Assembly (NCBI GenBank): GCA_008330645.1
Contig: VLTN01000014.1
Span: 62,001 to 126,000, forward strand
DNA length: 64,000 nt
Direction: 5' to 3'
From: Cafeteria roenbergensis
Lineage: Eukaryota > Sar > Bigyra > Bicosoecida > Cafeteriaceae
The position numbers and the translations under genes were made by a program. The notes under the pieces were generated by a model. That model worked only from the letters and a program-made list of their open reading frames with translations, was not told where the DNA came from and did no database searches. Below are positions 20,621 through 30,935 of the stretch, piece by piece. The first letter of the stretch is position 1. Each line of letters begins with the position of its first letter.

Positions 20621-21019
20621 TCAGTCATCATAGGACGGGAGCTGGTCATAGCGGTAGTTGCGCCAGCGTTGGCACGCTCCGAGCAGGATCCAAGAGGCGT
20701 ATGACCCAGGGATGAAGCACAGCGACCCAAGCACAACCATGGAGATGCTGCGGTCGGTGCCTTGTGCGAGCTCCGGAATGCCGATCCCGAGCAGCACCTG
20801 CAATGCACGGCACAGCACAGCGCAGGGCCTGGCACAGTTCAAAACCAACGGCAGTTCCGTTGCCCATCGCAGCACCGCGCCTCGCGCCGGCCTGCGCTCA
20901 ATGCGTGGCACAGCTGCAAGCAGGCTCACCGTGCCGGCGACGAGCAAGAACACAGCCATCAGCGTCGTGTACAAGGGGCACGTGCGCCTGCGCTTGTCGT
21001 CGTCGTCCAGACCTGCCAT
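20621..21019 (-). CDS. TMEM230-like small membrane protein
   Basis: Two exons, 21019-20930 and 20797-20621, joined across a 132-base intron (donor gtgagc, acceptor gcag, phase 0), give 88 residues. The C-terminus RSISMVVLGSLCFIPGSY followed by YRYDQLPSYDD matches the TMEM230/DUF872 family, whose members end in a similar YDDIPDFDD tail. Splicing restores the first helix (TLMAVFLLVAGTVLLGIGI); the unspliced frame would instead insert a cysteine/arginine-rich stretch. The second helix is about residues 48-68. Family members are two-helix proteins of secretory and endosomal vesicles, so a trafficking role is inferred. It is divergent from the YAE1-like gene with 124 bases between start codons. 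Confidence 0.8.
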   Translation of the reverse strand: MAGLDDDDKRRRTCPLYTTLMAVFLLVAGTVSLLAAVPRIERRPARGAVLRWATELPLVLNCARPCAVLCRALQVLLGIGIPELAQGTDRSISMVVLGSLCFIPGSYASWILLGACQRWRNYRYDQLPSYDD

Positions 21020-21143
21020 CAGTTCGACCGCGGGCCTCGGGAGCGGCCCCTGAGTGCCCAGCGCGGCCGCTCTCGCGCAGCGAGCAGAGCTGCTTGACAC
21101 CCTGGAAGCTGAACGGCGCGGCGCACCTTCCGGCCGAGCACGC

Positions 21144-22109
21144 ATGGCATCGGAAAGCGACGACGACTTTTTTGGGGCGGACGATGCGAGCGACGCCGAT
21201 GATTGCGGCCAAGAGCTCTGGGGGGCGCGCGCAGACATGCGCAAGGCGATTGCGGCGGCTGCCACGGTGAGCCTTTTTGCCGGCCCGACCCACTTGCGTC
21301 GCTGTTCGCCTCTCTGGTCGGAGGGCGCCACCATAGGATTGCCTTCCGCTGGACCTGCGGGGCCTTCCGCCCGAACGCGATGGGCGCCTGTGGAGGAACA
21401 AGAATGTGTTGCTGCTCTTTGAGCCCTCTGCCCGCAGACCGCCTACCGTGAGGCCTCAGCAGAAGCGAGCGACGACGCAATGCAACAAGCTTTCGAGGAA
21501 GGGTTCGACCAAGTGCGTCCGGGAGAGTTTGCTCGCGGCTGGGTGGTGGGAAGCCTTCGAGCGGCGGCTTTGCTGCTGCGCGCTCGTGCAGCGAGTGCCC
21601 GCGGCACCTCGAGCGGAGAAGCCGAGGCTACTCGAGAGCTGGCTGTGGCAGCGGAAGCAGAGGCGCTTGCTCTCGCTGCGGTTGCGGTGGGGGGGCGCGA
21701 GGCCCGAGCCGACGCGGCTGCAACGGCGGCCCTGCATGCGGTCGTGCAGGCCCACGACAGGCGCCGCGGGGAGGGCGACGAGGCTGCTGCGGAGGGGCGG
21801 CTCCAGGGAATGAGGCAGAGGGCAGGGGAGTTGCTTGGGCCGGGCTTGGAGGCCGAGGCCGAGGCGGCGGCCGGGGCCGGGACGGGAGCGGCGGCCGGGC
21901 CGGGCTTGGAGGCCGAGGCCGGCGCGGGCGCCGGGGCAGGCGCCGGGGCGGCGCTGGGCACCCCCGTTGCTGAGCTGGACGCAGCGGCGAGCACTGTGCT
22001 TGCCAGAGCAGCGCAGCTTTTGGGAGGAGAAGGTCCCCTCGGGGAGGGGCCTGTTGCTGCCGCGGTGCTCGCGCTCCAGTCGGCGTGCGAGTCTCGCCCG
22101 CGGCAGTGA
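21144..22109 (+). CDS. YAE1-like Fe-S cluster adaptor protein
   Basis: Exons 21144-21266 and 21438-22109 (intron of 171 bases, donor gtgagc, acceptor cccgcag, phase 0) encode 264 residues. The order of features resembles human YAE1: an acidic N-terminus (SESDDDFFGADD), a Trp/Met segment (ELWGARADMRKA), then AYREASAEASDDAMQQAFEEGFD and FARGWVVGSLRAAALL, which parallel the YRDGI, LQQGFNQGY and GRLRGTLSALL blocks of YAE1. The regular Gx3G spacing typical of the family is only partly kept. YAE1 with LTO1 delivers ABCE1 to the cytosolic iron-sulfur targeting complex. The second half is an Ala/Glu/Gly-rich tail. Without splicing the conserved block would lack its N-terminus. Confidence 0.55.
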
Positions 22110-22452
22110 GCGCTGCGGTCGCGGCGGGTGACGCGAGTGCGTGGCGCCGCCCAGAGTGTTGCCGGGGAAGCACGCGGCCAGCGGGCCGAGGCTTGCGCAA
22201 AAGGGGGTGCGCTAACGGCTGGCAAGGAAGAAACTGCGAGGGTTGGCTGGGCAGGCGCGAGGGCGCGCGCGCGCGCGCGCTCGCGGCCGCAAGACCACAC
22301 AATCACGGGCCAGCCAAGCACTCCCGCACCCGAGGGCATCCCGCTCGGCAGCCGGTTGGCAGCCCGCTCCGCTGCTCCGCGCCGTGCAACACCTTGCCAG
22401 CGCATCATCGGTCGGGCCAGCGCCATGCGGCGGCTGCCGGAGGCGGGGCGTC
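22110..22452. other. Convergent intergenic gap, 343 bp
   Basis: Separates the 3' ends of the YAE1-like gene and the minus-strand one-helix gene. It contains an alternating GC tract near 22262-22280 and otherwise nothing I can support. Confidence 0.6.
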
Positions 22453-23085
22453 TCAGGCGCGGTCCTCCGACGCAGCGGCGGCGGCAGCGGCGGCGGCAGC
22501 GGCCTCGCCCTCGTGGTCGCGGATCAGGCCGAGAGTCCACTTGCTCTTCACGGCGGTAGGGATGGCGGGCCAAGAGGCCCACACGACGAAGGTCACCGCA
22601 GGGACAGCCCACTTGATCACTGCGAAAGAAATCAGCAGCCGACAGGGCTCGCGAGGCGGAGGCGGGTGACAGCAGAGGCGAGGACAGGACGCAGGCTGTT
22701 GTGTGCCGCTCTTGCGGGCGGGAGGCCTCGCGCACTGCAGGGAGGGGGGGAGGGCGGCCGGGAGGCGGGGGCAACGAGCGGGGCAGGCTGCGCCGCAAAG
22801 CGCCCTCTGGCCTTGAGACTGCCTTGATGCCCGCCCAGCAGACGCCGCCGCGCCGCACGACGAGCCCGCCCCGCTCGTTCCCCCGCCTCCCAGCACGACC
22901 CGGGCGCAGAATCTCCACGCGGGAGCGCGCAGGCGGGAGCTGGGAGGCCGCGCGCGGCCGGGCGGGCCGCCGCAAGCGGCGCGGCACGGCGTCAGGCGGC
23001 ATCTTCGGCTCGCAGCGCGGGGCTCACGCGAGACGCCGCGGACGCCCGCAAAGTAGCGCGTGAGGACGGTCAGCTCGATGCCCAT
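22453..23085 (-). CDS. Small single-pass membrane protein, 74 aa (orphan)
   Basis: Exon 1 (23085-23028) and exon 2 (22619-22453) flank a 408-base intron with donor gtgagc and acceptor ttctttcgcag. The phase matches (one base, then two). The product starts MGIELTVLTRYFAGVRGVS, continues into a hydrophobic helix (IKWAVPAVTFVVWASWPAIP), then a charged segment (KSKWTLGLIRDHEGE) and a polyalanine tail. The splice junction joins two conserved-looking parts and the acceptor has the best pyrimidine tract in the window. I recognise no family; size and layout resemble small mitochondrial or ER subunits. The start codon faces the mitochondrial carrier gene across 273 bases. Confidence 0.55.
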   Translation of the reverse strand: MGIELTVLTRYFAGVRGVSREPRAASRRCRLTPCRAACGGPPGRARPPSSRLRAPAWRFCARVVLGGGGTSGAGSSCGAAASAGRASRQSQGQRALCGAACPARCPRLPAALPPSLQCARPPARKSGTQQPASCPRLCCHPPPPREPCRLLISFAVIKWAVPAVTFVVWASWPAIPTAVKSKWTLGLIRDHEGEAAAAAAAAAAASEDRA

Positions 23086-23358
23086 GGCAAGCTCCAAGCC
23101 GAGGAAGAGAGGCCGGTGTGCGGTCCCCCGGGAGGCGGCGGCGGCGGCGGCCAGCGCCCGCGCCTGCTCGCCGGGCCGGGCTTGTTTGCTTCGGCAGAGG
23201 GCCGGTGTCGCTCGCTCGCGGACCCAATGTTTGCGGGAATCAGCAAACCGCGACCAGCAGCCGCCGCTGCCCCCCCCCCCGGGGCGGCCACAGCCCCTGC
23301 CAGCGCTCAAGCTTCGGACCTGGCTGCGCCTCAGCCGTGGCAGCGCAAGGCGCCGGCC

Positions 23359-24743
23359 ATGCGGCCCAGAGCTCGGGTGCCCAGGTCCGGGAAGGACGCC
23401 CTTCAGACCAGCGTTGGGCACATGCTCGCGGGCGCAGGCGCCGGCACCCTCACAGCCTTCGTGTGCTCCCCCCTGGATGTGGTGCGGACTCGCATGCAGT
23501 GCAGGGGTGAGCGGCGCGGCCGCGCTGCCCCCGCTCCCGCGAGCCGCGCGCGTCCGCGAGTCGCACCTTCACTGACCAACCCTGCACGCGCTCGGTTTGC
23601 TTCCCGGGTCAGCGCGGCCTTGGCTCCGCGCCGGGCTTCAAACCGCGCCGCCCGAGCAGCCGTGCTGCTTGCCGCAAAGGTCCGAGCCCCGTCGCCCCCC
23701 TGCTCTGCCCCCTGGGCCCCGCAGGCGCGCTGCCGCAGTCGGTGCGCACCGAGTACTCGAGCGCGTGGAGCACCATGAGCTCAATTTTGCGGCGCGAGGG
23801 ATGGCGCGGCTGCTTCCGCGGGCTGCAGGCGGCGCTCATCATCGTCCCGCTGCATTGGTCCATATACTTTTCGGCCTACGAGGGGGCCAAGCACTGGTTG
23901 GGACCGGTGGTGCCCGCGGCCGCGCCGGGCGACGGCAGCGCTCAAACACTCGCTCGCGCCGCGCTTGCCTCCGGCAGCGCGGCCGTCGCGGCCGCCATCC
24001 TCACGGACACGATCACCAACCCCCTGTGGGTGGTGCGCACTCGCCTGATGACGCAGCACGCGCACCAGGCGGCGGGCACGCTTGCCGGCCCGCTCCTGCA
24101 AGGAACGCTGGGCTCGCTGCGCTCCATCGCGTCGCAAGAGGGGTGGCCCGCCCTCTACCGCGGTCTCCGGGCGTCATGGCTGGCGTCCACGCACGTCTTT
24201 GTGCAGTTTCCTGTGTACGAGCTGCTGCGGAGGCAGATGCTGGACGACAGGCGCCGGTCACGCAGCGCGCAAGACGCCGAAGCGGACGCGCATCTGCAGG
24301 CCACCCGCGCGCATGCGGGCGAGCCCAGCCGAGGGCAATCCGGGCCAGCTACCACGATGAGCATCGCGCAGGACGCTGCGGGCAGGCAGCCAGCCCCGCG
24401 CGCGCCGGCCGTGAGCCCCGCCGCGCCAGACCGACTTGCTTGGTGGGAGCTTGTGTGGGCAGCCTCGGCCAGCAAAGTGGCAGCGTCTTGCGTCTCCTAC
24501 CCGCTGGAGCTAGTGCGGACCAGGTTACAGGACGTGCGGCAGAGGCCCTCGGGCAGCGCTGCCGCTGTTGGCGACTCGGCGCAATCGCTGCGCAGCGTCG
24601 TGCGGGAGATTCTGCGCCTGGAGGGCGCGCCGGGCCTGTATGCCGGCTTTGGTGCGAACCTCATCCGGGTGGTGCCATCGTGCGCCGCAACAATGCTGGC
24701 CTATGAGTCCATCGCTCACGAGCTTGGGGAGCTCGGCCTTTGA
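23359..24743 (+). CDS. Mitochondrial carrier family (SLC25) transporter, NAD/folate/pyrimidine-type
   Basis: Exons 23359-23506 and 23725-24743 (218-base intron, donor gtgagc, acceptor ccccgcag) encode 388 residues. Three carrier repeats each show the signature PxxxxxR: SPLDVVRTRMQ, NPLWVVRTRLM and YPLELVRTRLQ. The tryptophan in the second signature is typical of the branch that includes yeast NAD carriers, SLC25A32 (folate/FAD) and SLC25A33/36 (pyrimidine nucleotides). The segments EGWRGCFRGL, EGWPALYRGL and EGAPGLYAGF follow the expected helix-loop pattern. Location should be the mitochondrial inner membrane. A 60-residue hydrophilic insertion separates repeats 2 and 3. An in-frame ATG at 23227 would add 44 residues, but that stretch crosses an 11-C run and has a poorer start context than 23359. 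Confidence 0.85.
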
Positions 24744-25374
24744 CGAAGCTTGGCAGCAACGCAAGATGCGCCGCAGCGCGCTCCGTAGGCCAGCCCCGCG
24801 TGCGTGTGTGTGACTGGGAGGTTGGCAGCAATCAGAGTCCTCGAACCGCGTTCCTGTTTACTGCGTACACGCCCTCGCGCACAGCGCACTCGTGGGCTCG
24901 GCATCGCGCGGCAGGTGCAGTCCGGCAACGCGGCTTTTCGCCGCGCCCAGCCATGGTGGCCGCCCAGCCGCCGGCTCAAATCGCGTGCTGTGAGGCTGTG
25001 AACACCTGGGGCGCTCCCCACTCCCCGCGGCCCGCTGGATAGCACGCCAGCCAGCGTGGCAAGCTGCTCGCCTGGCTGCACGTCACAGCGGCAAGCCCGC
25101 ACGTGCGCTTGCGGGCTCGTCCCCCCGTCCAGCTCCGCTCGCCGCGCGAGGGTAGCTCTCAGTGCGGACCGCTGCGGGCCTGAGGCAGCCCTGGGCGGCG
25201 CAAGGCCCGTGGGGGGCGCTCCTGGCGCGGCAGCTGACGCCGAAGGGGCCAGGGATAGAGCTGCAGGCAAGTCAAGCGCGAATCAGCTGGCAGGGACGCG
25301 CCCCACGGCAGCCCGCACCAAGCACTCCCCACCCGGCTCCAGACCGCCCCGGTCACCAGCCCTTGCCCAGAGCG
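24744..25374. other. Intergenic, 631 bp
   Basis: Lies between two plus-strand genes, the carrier and the surface protein. Base composition is slightly more mixed than in coding DNA. I see no supported gene, RNA or repeat; it should hold the promoter of the surface-protein gene. Confidence 0.5.
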
Positions 25375-26723
25375 ATGCGCGTCCATCCTGCCCTTTCCGG
25401 GCTGGCCGTTCTTGGCCTGCTTGCCAGCGCGCCACTTGCTTTCGGCATGGCGGCCCGGTCGTTCAAGTACGGCAACTTTTCGCACCCCCTCACCGTCCAC
25501 AGGGCGGTTGACGGCGTAGCTGTCCTCTCTGGGAACTCCTCGTACGTCAAGACAACCGTGCCCGATGGGGCGGCCTGGGCTACGGTGGTCGTGTTTCCGT
25601 GCTCTGGCCAAGTCGACTCTTTCGTCAAGGCCACTGCCGCAAACGAGCCTCCCCCGACCTCCGGCTTCGCTGTCCAGCACCTGTGGCCCGACGAGCTCAA
25701 GGGCGGTGCTGTGAGCAACCCGAATTCGCTGGCGCCTTGCCTCGCTACGCGCCTGATCAGCCAGCGCAAGGCCGCCGCCGCCGCTCGGCGGAAGGAGCCG
25801 GATCAGATGCCCGAGTCAGCGTTGCGTCTGACGCTTCCGCTCCGCCCGCACCTTGACATGGCGCCGTGCCCGCTCCCTCGCCCTGCCCTGATCCGCAGCA
25901 CGGCAAGCACATCTGGGACCCGCTGAGCCTTCCAGTCGTCGCAGGCCAGGACCTCTGGGTCAAGGTTAACGGCGTCTTGCCCGCCCAGCCAGTGCACGTC
26001 GCTGCAGGCGTTGTGCCCATCAACGTGTTTGACGTTGTGTTCGAGTTCGGGCCTTCCCGCACCGGTTCCCTGCCGTTCCTTCCTCCCGGCGAGGGCGAAG
26101 TGGTTGTCAAGGACGTGAAACACAACACTGCCACGATTTCCTGGGGTGACACCGATGTCAAGACTGACGAGTACGCCGTCTTCTACCACGTTCCGCACAT
26201 CCCTGCCGACCCTAGTACTCGCCCCTTCGGCCACATGAAGCCAGGCATGGTCATGGGGACCGCGTGCGGCATGGAGTTCATCGGCACGTACCCTGGAGTG
26301 CCCTCCGCAATGCGCCGGATGCGCGGGCTGGACGCAACGCACACCGTGCAGATGGTCATGAACTGGTCGACCTCGCTCGATCACACCCTCATGGAGCTCA
26401 CGCCCGACACCGAGTACCACGTCGAGGTAGTTGTGCGTCGCGAGGACCACCACTCAACACTGCCAACCGTCGACAACGACCCGTACTACCAGCCCGTCGG
26501 CTACACGTACCGCGGATACCACCACGCTGTTGTGATGACGACGACCGCGGGCACGGGCAGCACCACGGACGAAGGCCTGAGCGTCGGCGCCATCATCGGC
26601 ATCGTTGTTGGAGCCATCGCGGTGGTGGCATTGGTGGTTGGCGTGTTTGTGGTGTGCAGAAGGCCCGGTGTCGAGGGGCCTGCCACGAAGCTCCAAGAGC
26701 CTGCGACTGCAGCCAGTGCTTGA
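25375..26723 (+). CDS. Type I membrane glycoprotein with NDNF-like FN3 domain
   Basis: Exons 25375-25710 and 25899-26723 (188-base intron, donor gtgagc, acceptor atccgcag, phase 0) encode 386 residues. A signal peptide (LSGLAVLGLLASAPLAFG) starts the protein. An extracellular beta-rich region follows, then a fibronectin-III-like domain running from VVVKDVKHNTATISWG to the FN3 hallmark LMELTPDTEYHVEVVV. The order of these blocks resembles the first FN3 domain of neuron-derived neurotrophic factor (DUF2369), although overall similarity is low. N-glycosylation sequons occur (NSS near residue 43, NWS in the FN3 domain). One helix near the C-terminus (VGAIIGIVVGAIAVVALVVGVFVV) is followed by CRR and a short cytoplasmic tail. 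It is probably a cell-surface protein; ligand unknown. Confidence 0.7.
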
Positions 26724-27584
26724 GGAAGCTTCTGTCGCAAGTATTGCATGGGCAGTGTTTCCTCCGTGGCGGCTGCTCCCTTGCAGGTGAGGTGTCCCTG
26801 AGGCCTTGGTACTGCGAGGGCAGTGTGCCCGGCCAAACGCGCGATAACTTGACACCCGCGCAGCCTACCTGTGCGTGCTTGCTCTGTGACGCTGCACCCA
26901 ACGGAGCCGCAACGTGGCGAGCCCTCTCACCGCCAGCGCGTTAGAAACGATTGTCGAGCCGCACGCCACTCGAGCGCTCGGGCTCAAGCGACGGGCGCAG
27001 CGTACTCGGCAATGGACGCAATCCCCCCCCCCCCACGAGAAGTGACAGCTATCAACACAGTGTGGATGCACAGCAGTTGTAGCAGCGCACGTAGAATGTC
27101 TTCGTGGCGCCAAGTCGGTGTTTTGCCGTCGCACCGCGCTCTCCGGCCTTCCCACGCATAGCCGAGCCGGTCGTACCAAACGAGCCGGGCAGGGCCCAAC
27201 CTTCCTTGCCACGACAAAAGGGCAGCATGTCATGCAAAGCAATCTCGCGGAACAACCGGCTCAAGATGAACTTGAATGCCTTGGAACTTGAAATGCTCAA
27301 GATCATCTCGATCGACGGTTGCTCACTGCGCATTGCCAACCATGCCTCACAATGAGGATTTGCTTTGCTTGACAAGGGAAGGTTGGGCAGCCACTGCCTG
27401 GCAAAGGCACACCGTGCGACGAGTCCGAGGCGCCTGGAGACACGGACTGGCCACAATGCCTCCTGGAGCACTCTCGGTGGTCGCAACCCCTGAGCAGGGA
27501 GTGCCTCGGTGACCCGCACTCGCGAGATGGTCGAACGGGCCCCAGCAGTCTCGATAGTGCCTCAACAACAGCTCGGTGGCGAGC
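26724..27584. other. Convergent intergenic region, 861 bp
   Basis: Lies between the 3' ends of the surface-protein gene and a minus-strand gene. It is visibly less GC-rich than its neighbours and has a run of 12 C at 27023-27034. Short open frames occur on both strands, but none has homology or a coding-like composition I would trust. Confidence 0.5.
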
Positions 27585-29909
27585 CTAAAACTTGACCCGC
27601 ACGCCTGTGGCAGACGACCTCACAATCGCACCTTGCTTGAGCAGGATGACGATCGGGTCTTCGCTCAGCGTGGCATGCGGAGGCGATTCGCGGAGAAGGT
27701 CTCCCAGCGATACCCACCCGTCTTCCTTCTCCGTCAGCGTCATGTGGTAGTGGAACGCCAAGTCCTTGGAATAAACGAGGTCTGCATCGCTCAGCGGGGA
27801 TGCCAACAGCTGGAGGGCCTGGATCTCGCGGGCAGTCAAGGTGCGCGAGGGCAAGCTGGCGGGGACGTCGGCTTGGAAGGTCGGCGGTGGCCTCGAGGGG
27901 GCACCTGCTGCCGCAGCAGCGACTCCGTGAGTGGCCGAGGCCAGCGGAGCGCCTTGTGCCGGCATCCGCCTGCCACCCCAACCGCCAGCCCCGGCTGCAG
28001 GTGCAGAGGCGGCGAAAACAGGGGTCGCTGAATCCCAATGGGACGTCGCACCGGCCCCCGACTCCGATCGCCACATCGCAGCACGGTCGTGCAGGGATTC
28101 CGCCTGCGTCTGGGACCACACTCCACTCCCCCCTTCCGCAGCAGCAGCGTGATAGGGTCCTGGAGCTGCTCTCAAAGTCATCTCGGTCCTGGCCGGTCGC
28201 GAATCTCCATTGGGTGGCGAGACAGACTTGGTTGGAGCCGAGGTTTTGGGCGCGGGAGGCACGACGGGTTGGGCGAAGCCGAGCGAAACGCGCAGCTCTG
28301 GCCGCGCGACGGGGTCGTCGCGCGCCGGCTGGACGTGCTCGTCGGAGGGGAAATCGATGACGGCGTCTTCCGCCTCAAGTGCCCCTGGCCGGGTGGCTAC
28401 CCGGATGTGAGGCCCTCCCTGGCTGCTGATGAGGGCGCCAAGCTTGTATCGCCGAGTGCCGCGCAGGTAGGCGGGCCTGCCGATGAGCTGAATCACCCTG
28501 TTGCCGAGGTCACCGACGTCGCGGCAGCGCGAGCCGTCGGCCCTGCACGGGCGCTCGAGCAGCCCGCGATAGGCTGCACCAAGAACAAGCGCCTCATCTT
28601 CGTTCGTCCCCGGCATCCAGGCCAACTTGCCGATGCCAAGCTGCGTGGCACTGGTCGCAAACTCGCCCGGTGCCAGAGAGAGGCCGGACAGCGGAACGGT
28701 CGCCCCTTCTCGCTCAGCAGCTGCGTCGCTCTCCTTGCGCAGCCGGTTGATCATCCTGGAAAGGGCATCCGGCGTGGACCACACGACCACAGCCCCCGTG
28801 CCGACCTGCGGCTCCACAGTGACGTCCTCCTTGCCGATCCGCGCGATGACCTCGCTCATCTTGCGGCTGCGCACGGTCTGGCACGCTAATTGGTAGCGGT
28901 CGGGGCTGACAGTGGACTTGATAAGCGGGCCCAGCTGCGCCAGGAGCATGGAGTTGGAGGAGGAGCCGAGCAGCGCAGCCTCCACCGCCCTTCCCACCTC
29001 GAGGCACGCGGTCGTCGGAGAGGGCCGCGCGGGACCGCTGTCGATGCTCTCCAGCATGTTTTTGGGCAAAAGATCGCCAATGGCGCGTTGCTCGTCCGGG
29101 TCCGCGTCGGCATGGCCAGGCCCCGGGTCGGCAGAGTCACGCGCTCCCAAGGCTCTGCCAATCACGTCAGCCACCGACAGTGTCGTTGGTCCTCCCGACA
29201 TCTCTGAGCCGGGGTCGCGAGCAGACAGTGTCGTCCCGCCCGGAAACAGTTGTTGCTGGCCATTGTCAGTGTCATCAATCTCGGGAACAATGCAAGGTAC
29301 GTCCGAGGCAGGCGGCGGGTCGCCAACCAGCCTAATCTCGTGCCCCATCACTTCGACCTTGCCAGGGGCGACCCTCTGCGCGATGTCTGAAGCCACCAAG
29401 GGCCCAGCTACGCCCGCCTCGCTCGCAGCGTGGCTCAGAACTCTGGCGCTGAGCGTGTGCGTGGCGGCCTCTTCAACCTTGGCTCGCTGGACCCACCTGC
29501 CGGGCTCGTCACCCTGAAAGCGCTTCAGCTCCTGGACTACCGCGTCCAGGACGCGCCGCGTTGTGGTCCCGGCTCTCGGAAGCTCCGACCCCGATGTCGA
29601 CTCCCCGGCCGCCGCCGACGACGGCGCGGCCAGCTCGATGCTGTGCGGTCCGAACACAAACGCCGAAGGAGCAAGCTTCTGCAAGGCCAGCTTGAACGTC
29701 CTCCCCCCCGCCCTCGCAAGCATGTCTGAGTACGTCGCCTTGCCGACACTGGCGCGGATGTCGGCAGCCACCACGGACGTCAGAGCCTTGGAGCCGAGGC
29801 GCTCGACAAGCTGGCGCGTCAGCTTCACCAGTTCGGGCTCGGAATCGGAAGGCCTGGTCGTCACAGCCGCCGCAGCCGCCGCGGCAGGTTCCCCGGAGGG
29901 ATAGGCCAT
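27585..29909 (-). CDS. Hypothetical protein, 774 aa, possible tandem small helix-strand units
   Basis: Start chosen at the ATG at 29907-29909 (context gcaggcATGgcc); an in-frame upstream ATG at 30098 has an unlike-protein leader. I do not recognise the family. Several segments repeat a helical stretch ending in a short hydrophobic strand pair: residues about 23-95 (ending AFVFGPHSIELA), about 125-210 (ending KVEVMGHEIRLV), about 335-405 (ending GTGAVVVW) and the C-terminal 80 residues (ending GVRVKF). That pattern is reminiscent of winged-helix or LOTUS-type units, but the resemblance is weak. The linkers are Ser/Pro/Ala-rich. The first 115 codons and 36 leader bases are duplicated at 30949-31331. 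Confidence 0.6.
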   Translation of the reverse strand: MAYPSGEPAAAAAAAVTTRPSDSEPELVKLTRQLVERLGSKALTSVVAADIRASVGKATYSDMLARAGGRTFKLALQKLAPSAFVFGPHSIELAAPSSAAAGESTSGSELPRAGTTTRRVLDAVVQELKRFQGDEPGRWVQRAKVEEAATHTLSARVLSHAASEAGVAGPLVASDIAQRVAPGKVEVMGHEIRLVGDPPPASDVPCIVPEIDDTDNGQQQLFPGGTTLSARDPGSEMSGGPTTLSVADVIGRALGARDSADPGPGHADADPDEQRAIGDLLPKNMLESIDSGPARPSPTTACLEVGRAVEAALLGSSSNSMLLAQLGPLIKSTVSPDRYQLACQTVRSRKMSEVIARIGKEDVTVEPQVGTGAVVVWSTPDALSRMINRLRKESDAAAEREGATVPLSGLSLAPGEFATSATQLGIGKLAWMPGTNEDEALVLGAAYRGLLERPCRADGSRCRDVGDLGNRVIQLIGRPAYLRGTRRYKLGALISSQGGPHIRVATRPGALEAEDAVIDFPSDEHVQPARDDPVARPELRVSLGFAQPVVPPAPKTSAPTKSVSPPNGDSRPARTEMTLRAAPGPYHAAAAEGGSGVWSQTQAESLHDRAAMWRSESGAGATSHWDSATPVFAASAPAAGAGGWGGRRMPAQGAPLASATHGVAAAAAGAPSRPPPTFQADVPASLPSRTLTAREIQALQLLASPLSDADLVYSKDLAFHYHMTLTEKEDGWVSLGDLLRESPPHATLSEDPIVILLKQGAIVRSSATGVRVKF

Positions 29910-29945
29910 GCCTGCTGCCGCCGAGCCAGCAGCAGGGCCTGGGGC
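29563..29945. repeat. 383-bp direct repeat, copy A (within functional gene)
   Basis: Identical, base for base by eye, to 30949-31331 at an offset of 1386. It covers the 5' part of the minus-strand unknown gene, including its start codon. Confidence 0.95.
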
Positions 29946-30935
29946 GAGCCCCTCGTTGGCGGGGCAACAAGTGCTTCCAACAACCGTCCTGGCTCTGCCG
30001 CTCCAGCCCGACCAGAGCTCGGCGAAGCCCTCCAAACTCGGCGGGAGTTGCCCTCCGCGACGGGACACCACGTGGCTCGTATGCTGCCTGCGGTGCAAGG
30101 GTCAACACGCTCTGGTGGTCTCGGCCTGGGATGGAGCTGACAATTCACTTGTACTCGCGGAATCGAGAAATCGAAAAGGCACAGCAGAACTCCACAGACA
30201 CAGCGGAACATGGCCAGCGAGCCCCGGAGCTTGCCATTCCATCTCACTGCTTGCCAGCACCAGACTCCACAATCATGGGCGGGTTGATGGAGGCGGGACA
30301 CGCTGTGCTTGGCACGCCGCTTGACACCTGTGGGCCGCTGCGCACGTGCTGACGCCAGGCTTTGACTTGGGCTTGATTGGCCGCGGGTGCGTCGGGCCAG
30401 CAGAGGGCACCCCACTTGGCCACAGTGCCAGGAACGACGCCGCGGCTGCTCCTCGCTTCGAGGTGTGGCGTTCTGTCCTCCAACATTTGCTGTGTTGCAG
30501 AGCGGAAAAATCTGTTTTTTTGGTTGCGTCTCCGGAAGTGCGAGTGGTGCGCATGTGCTCTGGCAGGCAACGGTCCAGCGTGTGCCCTCGACTCGGCTAG
30601 CCGATTGCTCAGCGTGCCATTTCCATCGCAGCAAGTGGACCGAATTGCTTTGCGCAATCACTCACGAGGCCGGGCCAATGCGGCACAGGCGCAAGTCGCG
30701 CCGTGGAGTGTCGGATCCCAAATGCCAGACGGGGCGCTTGTGGGCAGCGCAGCTGGGGCTTGAGCCGCCCTGTTCCGCTCATGGCCAACAGCACGGGGCC
30801 ATCCGGTCGAGACGTCCGCCGTGCTGACAGATTCGACACACAAGGATTCGCTGCTGCGATGCATTGGCTGCGTCCCCCGGCGAACGGGAAGCGGAGGTTA
30901 GCGACACATCGGCGCAACAGGAGCCAACGCCGGCA
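29946..30935. other. Region between repeat copies, 990 bp
   Basis: Holds the upstream region of the minus-strand gene and the sequence separating the two repeat copies. It is less GC-rich than coding DNA and contains no frame I can support. Confidence 0.5.

Noticed and set aside
27052-27519. 155-codon minus-strand frame in the less GC-rich gap at 27 kb
   Set aside because: No motif, no splice support, mixed composition and competing frames on the other strand; not enough to call a gene.
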